Assembly: GCA_002437115.1 (NCBI GenBank)
Contig: DJOD01000058.1
Span: 9,552 to 31,691 of the forward strand
Length of the DNA stretch: 22,140 bases
Direction of reading: 5' to 3'
Origin: Prevotella sp. UBA6447
Lineage (GTDB): Bacteria > Bacteroidota > Bacteroidia > Bacteroidales > Bacteroidaceae
Below, piece by piece: positions 16,993 to 22,140 of this stretch. The notes under the pieces are model-generated. The model had not been told where the DNA came from. It worked only from the letters and a program-made list of their open reading frames with translations, and did no database searches. The first letter of the stretch is position 1. The number at the start of each line of letters is the position of its first letter. A program made the position numbers and the translations under genes.

Positions 16993-17712
16993 ATGACGGC
17001 ATCAGAATTCTTCGGAAAGTTCAAAAGCAAATACCTGTGGGGCAACCTGGCAGCCATGGCACTCGTCTTAGCAGCGCTCATCATGGGGGCCGAATATGGC
17101 ATAGGCATTTACACCCATCACGGCGAATCGATAGTCATCCCCAACATCGTACACAAGAAATACGACAACGCAGAGCACGTGCTCGACCAACTCGGGTTGC
17201 GCATCGAGGTGGGCGACACGGGCTACGTGAAGACATTGCCACCCGGTTGCATCCTGGAGCAAAACCCCGAGCCAGGAGAGCGCGTGAAGTCAGGGCACAT
17301 CATCTACGTCACCATCAACGCCAGCCAAACGCCTACGCTGACATTGCCCGACATCATCGACAACAGTTCGCTGCGCGAGGCCATGGCAAAGCTGACGGCC
17401 ATGGGCTTCAAGGTGGCACCCCCACAGTTTGTGCCAGGAGAGAAAGACTGGGTCTACGGCGTGGTCGTAGGTGGACGGCACGTGTCATTCGGCGACAAGA
17501 TCCCTGTCGACTCGCCAGTCACTATACAGGTCGGAAACGGGCAACGCGACACGAGCGATTCCGTGAACTACATCAACATGGAGACCGACGACAACTTCGA
17601 AGAAGAGGGGACTGGCGACACGGACCCATTTGAGGAAGTGAAAGAACAGCCCGCACAACCTACCGAGCCTGCCGAACCAAGCAAGGGGGAGCCCGCGCCA
17701 AAGGGCGAATGA
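16993..17712 (+). CDS. membrane-anchored PASTA-domain protein without kinase domain
   Basis: A 239-residue protein with a short cytoplasmic N terminus (FFGKFKSKYLWGN), one transmembrane helix at about residues 18-36, and then two PASTA modules outside. The first is about 46-110 (IVIPNIVHKKYDNAEHVL to SGHIIYVTIN), with the characteristic GCILEQNPEPGERV. The second is about 115-182 (LTLPDIIDNSSLREAMAKLT to VTIQVGNG). The C terminus is acidic and then rich in PAEP-like repeats, probably flexible. PASTA modules bind peptidoglycan fragments or nascent glycan in Ser/Thr kinases and PBP2x-type transpeptidases; here neither catalytic domain is present. It is the first gene of an operon with RluD and Ddl. 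Role unknown; a periplasmic wall-sensing or scaffold function is inference. Confidence 0.88.
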   Translation: MTASEFFGKFKSKYLWGNLAAMALVLAALIMGAEYGIGIYTHHGESIVIPNIVHKKYDNAEHVLDQLGLRIEVGDTGYVKTLPPGCILEQNPEPGERVKSGHIIYVTINASQTPTLTLPDIIDNSSLREAMAKLTAMGFKVAPPQFVPGEKDWVYGVVVGGRHVSFGDKIPVDSPVTIQVGNGQRDTSDSVNYINMETDDNFEEEGTGDTDPFEEVKEQPAQPTEPAEPSKGEPAPKGE

Positions 17713-17782
17713 CGACCCATGGACGGCAAGCCATAGGCAAGCAACGCGACAACTCAAAAAAAACAAGCAAAGACAACTATCA

Positions 17783-18868
17783 ATGACAGACTATACCGAG
17801 GATCCGGAACTCATAGAGGACGATGAGCTAAGCACCGTCGACCCAACGACCGACGGACAACCCCTTTACGAGCACTGGAAAATGCAAGTGGACACGGGAC
17901 AGGCACCCACGCGCGTGGACAAATTCCTTGCCGAGCACATGCAGCACTCCAGCCGAAACCGCATACAGACTGCAGCCGACGCCGGTTGTATCTTCGTGGG
18001 CGACAGACCTGTGAAAAGCAACTACAAGGTCAGGCCTGGCGACATCATCACACTGAGGCTCAGCCGACCTAAACACGACACAACTATCCACGCCGAGGAC
18101 ATCCCGCTCGACATCGTCTACGAGGACGACGACCTCATGGTGGTCAACAAGCCCGTTGGCATGGTGGTGCACCCTGGAGCTGGCAACTTCAGCGGGACGC
18201 TCATCAACGCCGTGGCTTGGCACATGAGAAACGTGGCATCGTTTGACGCCAACGACCCAGCTGTGGGACTGGTCCACCGCATCGACAAAGACACCAGCGG
18301 CTTGCTCGTGGTGGCCAAGACACCCGAGGCCAAGACTTCGCTTGGCAAGCAGTTCTTCAACAAGACCACACACCGAAGCTACAACGCGCTGGTCTGGGGG
18401 AATCTCGTGGAGGACGAGGGGCGCATAGAGGGCAACATCGGGCGCGATCCGAAAGACAGGCTCCGCATGAAGGTGTTCGACCCCAGCTCTGGCATTGGCA
18501 AGCCAGCCGTCACCCACTGGCGGGTCATCGAACGATTTGGCTACACCACCCTTGTGGAATGTGTGCTCGAAACGGGGCGCACCCACCAGATCAGGGCTCA
18601 CATGAAGCATATCGGGCACCCCCTCTTTGCCGACGAGCGCTACGGAGGCTCCGAAATCTTGCGCGGACAGCGCAGCTCCAGCTATCGAGCCTTCATCCGA
18701 AACTGCTTCGCGCTCTGCCCGAGGCAGGCTCTCCACGCCAAGACGCTCGGCTTCGTGCACCCACGCACCGGACAGCAAATGGACTTCGACTCGCCGTGGC
18801 CAGCCGACCTCTCGGCACTCATCGACCACTGGAGAGCCTTCATCAGCGGCACAAGGCGCGAAGATTAG
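17783..18868 (+). CDS. rluD: RluD-family 23S rRNA pseudouridine synthase
   Basis: A 361-residue RluA/RluD-type enzyme. After an acidic, non-conserved N terminus of about 40 residues comes an S4 RNA-binding domain (about 43-90, RVDKFLAEHMQHSSRNRIQTA). The catalytic domain contains the family motif VHRIDKDTSGLLVVAKT with the nucleophile Asp168. VNKPVGMVVHPGAG and GRTHQIRAHMKHIGHPLFAD are the other conserved blocks. By family, the likely targets are the uridines of helix 69 of 23S rRNA (1911/1915/1917 in E. coli); RluC-type specificity cannot be excluded. It lies 70 bp downstream of the PASTA gene and 49 bp before ddl. Confidence 0.92.
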   Translation: MTDYTEDPELIEDDELSTVDPTTDGQPLYEHWKMQVDTGQAPTRVDKFLAEHMQHSSRNRIQTAADAGCIFVGDRPVKSNYKVRPGDIITLRLSRPKHDTTIHAEDIPLDIVYEDDDLMVVNKPVGMVVHPGAGNFSGTLINAVAWHMRNVASFDANDPAVGLVHRIDKDTSGLLVVAKTPEAKTSLGKQFFNKTTHRSYNALVWGNLVEDEGRIEGNIGRDPKDRLRMKVFDPSSGIGKPAVTHWRVIERFGYTTLVECVLETGRTHQIRAHMKHIGHPLFADERYGGSEILRGQRSSSYRAFIRNCFALCPRQALHAKTLGFVHPRTGQQMDFDSPWPADLSALIDHWRAFISGTRRED

Positions 18869-18917
18869 CGCACCACACATCCTTTTAGACATACAAAAAC
18901 ACAACAATAAAAACAAG

Positions 18918-19916
18918 ATGAAAGATCTAAAAAGAAACATTGCCATCGTCTGTGGTGGCGACTCCTCGGAGCACGACGTGTCCATGAAGTCGGCCCAGGG
19001 ACTGTATTCATTCTTTGACAAGGAACGTTACGATGTGTACATCGTGGATGTGAAAGGAAGCGATTGGCACGTAGAATTTGAGGACGGAAACGTAGCGCGC
19101 ATCGACAGGAACGACTTCTCGTTCATCGGAAAGAACGGAAAAGCGGTAGTCTTCGATTACGCCTACATCACCATACACGGCACGCCTGGCGAGAACGGCA
19201 TCATGCAGGGCTACTTCGACCTCATACACCTTCCCTACTCCACCAGCGGTGTACTGGTAGAGGCCATGACCTTCAACAAGTATGTGCTCAACAACTATCT
19301 CCGAGCTTTTGGTGTGCACGTGGCCGACAGCATCCTGCTGCGACTGGGCGACAGCTACGACGAGAACGAAATCGAGAAGCGACTGGGCATGCCTGTCTTC
19401 GTGAAACCAGCGGCCGACGGCAGCAGCTTCGGCGTGTCGAAGGTCAAAAACGCCGACCAATTGGCTCCCGCCCTGCGTGTGGCTTTCATGGAAAGCAATG
19501 AGGTGATGATCGAAAGTTACATGAAAGGGACTGAGATTTCCATCGGATGCTACAAGACTCGCCAAAAGACCGTGGTCTTCCCGGCTACCGAAGTGGTAAC
19601 CAAGAACGAGTTCTTCGACTATGACGCCAAGTACAACGGGCAGGTACAGGAAATCACCCCAGCACGCATCGCGGACGAGACAGCCAAGAATGTGGCTGAG
19701 GAAACAAGCAAGATTTACGACATCCTCCACTGCAACGGCATTATCCGCATCGACTACATCATCACGAAAGACGCCAAGGGAAACGACGTGGTCAACATGC
19801 TCGAGATCAACACCACACCGGGCATGACCCCGACAAGCTTCATACCGCAGCAGGTGCGGGCAGCTGGCCTCAACATCAAGGATGTGCTGACTGACATCGT
19901 GGAGAACCAATTCTGA
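18918..19916 (+). CDS. ddl: D-alanine-D-alanine ligase
   Basis: A 332-residue ATP-grasp ligase that makes D-Ala-D-Ala for the peptidoglycan pentapeptide in the cytoplasm. Visible motifs are GGDSSEHDVS (13-22), HGTPGENGIMQG (87-98), FVKPAADGSSFGVSK (161-175), and metal ligands in RIDY (Asp279) and LEINTTPGMTP (Glu296, Asn298). The omega loop reads FDYDAKYNG, with Lys238-Tyr239. A tyrosine here marks D-Ala-D-Ala ligases as opposed to the D-lactate ligases of vancomycin-resistant types, which carry Phe, so the wall should be vancomycin-type. The frame is open far upstream, but the MKDLKRNIAIVCGG start fits the family. It is co-transcribed with rluD and the acyltransferase. Confidence 0.96.
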   Translation: MKDLKRNIAIVCGGDSSEHDVSMKSAQGLYSFFDKERYDVYIVDVKGSDWHVEFEDGNVARIDRNDFSFIGKNGKAVVFDYAYITIHGTPGENGIMQGYFDLIHLPYSTSGVLVEAMTFNKYVLNNYLRAFGVHVADSILLRLGDSYDENEIEKRLGMPVFVKPAADGSSFGVSKVKNADQLAPALRVAFMESNEVMIESYMKGTEISIGCYKTRQKTVVFPATEVVTKNEFFDYDAKYNGQVQEITPARIADETAKNVAEETSKIYDILHCNGIIRIDYIITKDAKGNDVVNMLEINTTPGMTPTSFIPQQVRAAGLNIKDVLTDIVENQF

Positions 19917-19952
19917 TACCCGTGCAGGCACAACCAACAATCACACGTGATT

Positions 19953-21107
19953 ATGACCATACCCGAGAAATTCAAAGACATAAGGCCTTTTGAGCCCGAG
20001 GAGCTGCCTGAGGTCTACGACCGACTACTGGCCAACCCGCAGTTCAAGGCGGTTGTGCGACACCTTTACCCCGACGTGCCGTTCGACATGATTGCTGCCA
20101 AGATGCGCTCATGCCACACTTGCCTCGACTTCCAAGTGCAGTTCTGCTACAAGTTCCTCGAAAACTTAATGAGAAAGGCGAGCCTGGGCTTGGACATGGA
20201 CTACCGCGCGGTGGACAACAACAAGCGATACACGTTCATGAGCAACCACCGGGACATCGTGCTCGACTCAGCCTTGCTCGACAAGCTGCTCATCGACGCG
20301 GGCTTCACGACAACCTGCGAGATTGCCATCGGCGACAACTTGCTCTCTTTGCCTTGGGTGAAAGACCTCGTGAGACTCAACAAAAGCTTCATCGTGAAAC
20401 GCGGATTGCCCATGCGCGAAATGATCGTGGCCAGCAAAACGCTGTCGGAATACATGCACTTCGCCATCAAGGAGAAGCACGAAAACATCTGGATCGCGCA
20501 AAGGGCGGGCCGCGCCAAGGACTCCAACGACCGCACGGCAGATGGCGTGCTCAAGATGATGACGATGGGTGGTGACGGTTCTGTCACCGAAAAACTCAAG
20601 GAAATGCATATCGTACCGCTCACCATTTCCTATGAGTATGACCCATGCGACTTCCTAAAAGCCAAGGAGTTTCAGCAGCGGCGCGACAATCCCCAGTGGA
20701 AAAAAGGTCCCACAGACGACATCGTTTCCATGCAAACGGGTATCATGGGATACAAAGGGCACGTGCACTATCACTGCGCCCCTTGCATCGACGAGTTTCT
20801 CGACAGCATACCACACGACACGCCAAAGGGTGACATTTACCGCATCATAGCCGACCACATTGACCATGAGATACATCGCAACTACAGGCTGTACCCATCC
20901 AACTATGTGGCACTCGATGAGTTGCAGCAGAATGATTCGCACCGCGAGCACTACGCTGAAGAAGACACGGTCTTGTTTGACAGGTACATCTCGTCGCAGA
21001 TTGCAAAGATAGACCTGCCCGACAAAGATGAGGATTATCTTCGCCAATGCCTTCTGAGGATGTATGCAAACCCAACAATCAACTATCTGGCAGCGCGAAA
21101 AGGATGA
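19953..21107 (+). CDS. PlsC-like (LPLAT superfamily) acyltransferase
   Basis: A 384-residue member of the glycerolipid acyltransferase superfamily, of a type found next to ddl in Bacteroidales. Block I is TFMSNHRDIVLDSALL (His99); block II is SFIVKRGLPMREM; block III is IWIAQRAGRAKDSNDRT; block IV is VPLTISYEYDPCDFLKAKEF. About 90 residues precede block I, and there is no clear transmembrane helix, unlike short PlsC. It probably acylates a lysophospholipid or other lipid intermediate at the inner membrane. Two motif oddities are treated under findings: the catalytic His and the downstream Asp are separated by five residues instead of four, and block III has Ala where Glu is expected. An in-frame GTG two codons upstream is an alternative start. 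The stop overlaps the next gene as ATGA. Confidence 0.82.
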   Translation: MTIPEKFKDIRPFEPEELPEVYDRLLANPQFKAVVRHLYPDVPFDMIAAKMRSCHTCLDFQVQFCYKFLENLMRKASLGLDMDYRAVDNNKRYTFMSNHRDIVLDSALLDKLLIDAGFTTTCEIAIGDNLLSLPWVKDLVRLNKSFIVKRGLPMREMIVASKTLSEYMHFAIKEKHENIWIAQRAGRAKDSNDRTADGVLKMMTMGGDGSVTEKLKEMHIVPLTISYEYDPCDFLKAKEFQQRRDNPQWKKGPTDDIVSMQTGIMGYKGHVHYHCAPCIDEFLDSIPHDTPKGDIYRIIADHIDHEIHRNYRLYPSNYVALDELQQNDSHREHYAEEDTVLFDRYISSQIAKIDLPDKDEDYLRQCLLRMYANPTINYLAARKG

Positions 21108-21775
21108 AGCATTGGGGTCGAGCACACAAACGTTTGGCAAAGATTCTCCTTGCCTTAGATATGCTGTCGGTTGTGACGGGATGCTCCACTGATGGCTATG
21201 AGACTGGCGACGGACGATACAGCTACCTTCGGGCAGACTTCTGCATGGCGCACGTGACAGCATCCAAGACCGTCAATTACATCTTGACGGATCAAGGTGA
21301 CACGGTACACCTCGCCACTCCAACCACAGCCCGCTGGCTCCCTGCGGCCGACACACTCTGCCGTGCCTTGGCCTACTACGACAACCACACGAAACAGGTG
21401 TTCAGCTTATCGCAAGTGATGGTTACAAGACCTATGGACAAGACCAAGGCAGACAGCGCGCCTACCGACCCGCTTACACTGGAAAGCGCATGGATAGGCG
21501 GAGGATTCCTGAATGTCGGTTTCTCCGTGAAGTCAGGCAAATCAGACGAGGTGGATACCCGTCAGACGATAGGGCTCATGGTGGATTCCGTTAAACGAGA
21601 AGACAACCACGTGAGCGATGTGACACTCCGCATGCTGCATGGGCAAAACAACGTGCCCCAATACTACACCGTCAAGGGATACCTCAGCATGCCCATTCCG
21701 CCCGAATGGCAACAGGCTCGGCTGACCGTTGTTGCCAACGACTATCGCGGCAACCTAACCTTGATCGCCGAATAA
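21104..21775 (+). CDS. NigD-like lipoprotein
   Basis: A 223-residue exported lipoprotein. The basic start KHWGRAHKRLAK is followed by a hydrophobic helix and the lipobox VVTGC, with the acylated Cys at 27. After that come SYLRADFCMAHVTASKTVNYILTDQGDTVHL and a C-terminal beta-rich part ending VVANDYRGNLTLIAE. This two-part layout resembles the NigD/NigD-like family of Bacteroidales lipoproteins (an OB-like N domain and a beta-sandwich C domain), whose prototype came from a bacteriocin-associated locus; the function of these relatives is unknown. The ATG overlaps the acyltransferase stop by 4 bp (ATGA), showing translational coupling. I chose this start over the in-frame ATG at 21047 because it gives a proper lipoprotein signal. 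Confidence 0.82.
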   Translation: MKHWGRAHKRLAKILLALDMLSVVTGCSTDGYETGDGRYSYLRADFCMAHVTASKTVNYILTDQGDTVHLATPTTARWLPAADTLCRALAYYDNHTKQVFSLSQVMVTRPMDKTKADSAPTDPLTLESAWIGGGFLNVGFSVKSGKSDEVDTRQTIGLMVDSVKREDNHVSDVTLRMLHGQNNVPQYYTVKGYLSMPIPPEWQQARLTVVANDYRGNLTLIAE

Positions 21776-21789
21776 ACCCACTGACATGA

Positions 21790-21892
21790 ATCGAGTAGGA
21801 GGTAAATGCTAATCATAAAAGGCATTTGCCTCCTATTTTCACACTTACCGACCTCCCACACCACCGTACGTGCGGTTCCGCATACGGTGGTT
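21790..21892 (-). mobile_element. 3' end of a group II intron (domains V and VI)
   Basis: On the minus strand, 21891-21860 folds into a domain V-like hairpin: a 9-bp lower stem ACCACCGTA/TACGGTGGT, a 2-nt CG bulge, an upper stem TGCG/CGCA and a GAAC loop. CCGTATGCG and CGTACGG are core group II domain V sequences. Next comes a domain VI-like hairpin: a basal helix GTCGG/TCGAT and a long arm AGGAGGCAAATGC/GCATTTACCTCCT with a C-A mismatch. The unpaired A of the CCTACTCGAT end is a second candidate branch site. The intron 3' end should lie near 21790, about 15 bp past the NigD-like stop and antisense to it. The domain VI arm, followed by TTTTC on the plus strand, may also terminate the operon. 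Confidence 0.72.
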
Positions 21893-22140
21893 TCGTGCTT
21901 TCTCATCTCCCAATGTGTGGCAAATTGTTTTCAGCTATCCCTTTGAGTAGCGTCACTTCTATCCTATTGTCGGATTCCGTCCTTTCGTCTTGGATAGAGA
22001 TTTCCTTTCGGACATCTGATGAGAGATCTCGTAAGGTAACATTCATTGAAGTTTCCCACCCTTAGAAAGATGGCATAAAATAACAGTTTCTCAAAAATAA
22101 TTGGTAACTTTATGGTGTCCAAACATTTGGTTGACAACTA
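21893..22140 (-). other. probable intron interior or remnant, no maturase seen
   Basis: This stretch lies 5' of domain V on the minus strand, where an intron-encoded reverse transcriptase would normally end. No frame shows RT, maturase or HNH motifs. The only open frame is a 47-codon one (22046-21903, minus; MNVTLRDLSSDVRKE...), which I do not recognise. The sequence contains GNRA-like GAAA segments (CCGAAAGG, GACGAAAGGAC) that could be structured intron RNA, but I could not fold it reliably. It continues past the window edge. Confidence 0.4.

Noticed and set aside
18627..18917. 97-residue upstream extension of D-Ala-D-Ala ligase
   Set aside because: It overlaps the rluD coding sequence out of frame and is low-complexity; family proteins start at MKDLKRN.
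17828..19021. 397-codon minus-strand open frame opposite rluD
   Set aside because: The plus strand encodes clear S4 and RluD catalytic motifs. The minus frame has His/Val-rich composition typical of antisense shadow frames and no recognisable domain.
19008..19940. 310-codon minus-strand open frame opposite ddl
   Set aside because: It mirrors the ddl coding sequence; composition is biased to Val, His and Leu and no motif is visible, so it is an antisense shadow.
21796..21835. Simple rho-independent terminator of the NigD-like gene
   Set aside because: The hairpin fits, but the adjoining domain V core and the CCTACTCGAT end make intron domain VI the better explanation; a terminator role may be secondary.
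21826..22065. 79-codon plus-strand frame at the right end
   Set aside because: It runs antisense through the domain V hairpin of the group II intron and shows no protein-like features.

Overview
The window looks like chromosomal DNA from the Bacteroidales, most likely a Prevotella-type organism with moderately high GC. The evidence is the promoter style (TAnnTTTG -7 boxes upstream of efp, rpmH, the PASTA gene and ompA), a NigD-like lipoprotein, a DPE2-type amylomaltase with two N-terminal starch-binding modules, a short two-gene chromate transporter, and secreted GH43 and GH27 enzymes. Genus-level assignment is inference, because no rRNA gene is present.

Layout. Bases 236-4090 encode the large single-chain PurL. 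A hairpin separates it from a plus-strand run at 4209-9027: two half-size ChrA proteins, a ten-helix EamA transporter, a GH43 enzyme whose start overlaps the transporter end, and a GH27 enzyme with a C-terminal carbohydrate-binding-like module. An OmpA/Pal-type lipoprotein (9191-10039) has its own promoter and ends at a perfect 20-bp hairpin. The minus strand then carries a compact run, in transcription order GT2 glycosyltransferase, RadC, PAP2 phosphatase and MalQ/DPE2 (15301 down to 10181). Elongation factor P (efp) lies upstream of it, separated by a terminator. efp and rpmH are divergent, each with a good Bacteroidetes promoter between them.

After rpmH and its terminator comes about 0.5 kb without a credible gene. 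A clear promoter then starts a second plus-strand operon (16993-21775): membrane-anchored PASTA protein, RluD-family pseudouridine synthase, D-Ala-D-Ala ligase, a PlsC-like acyltransferase, and a NigD-like lipoprotein coupled to it by an ATGA overlap. Apart from the RluD-type enzyme, its themes are envelope and peptidoglycan precursor functions.

The last ~350 bp hold what I read as the 3' end of a group II intron on the minus strand. It has a domain V hairpin and a domain VI hairpin with a C-A mismatch, and it ends about 15 bp after the NigD-like stop codon. No maturase reading frame is visible upstream of domain V in the visible part, so this is an ORF-less, deleted or truncated copy.

Most of the window is ordinary core-genome content. 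I did not find a convincing undescribed defence or mobile system. The best leads are the intron remnant, the atypical acyltransferase motifs, the kinase-less PASTA operon and the unexplained 0.5-kb gap.
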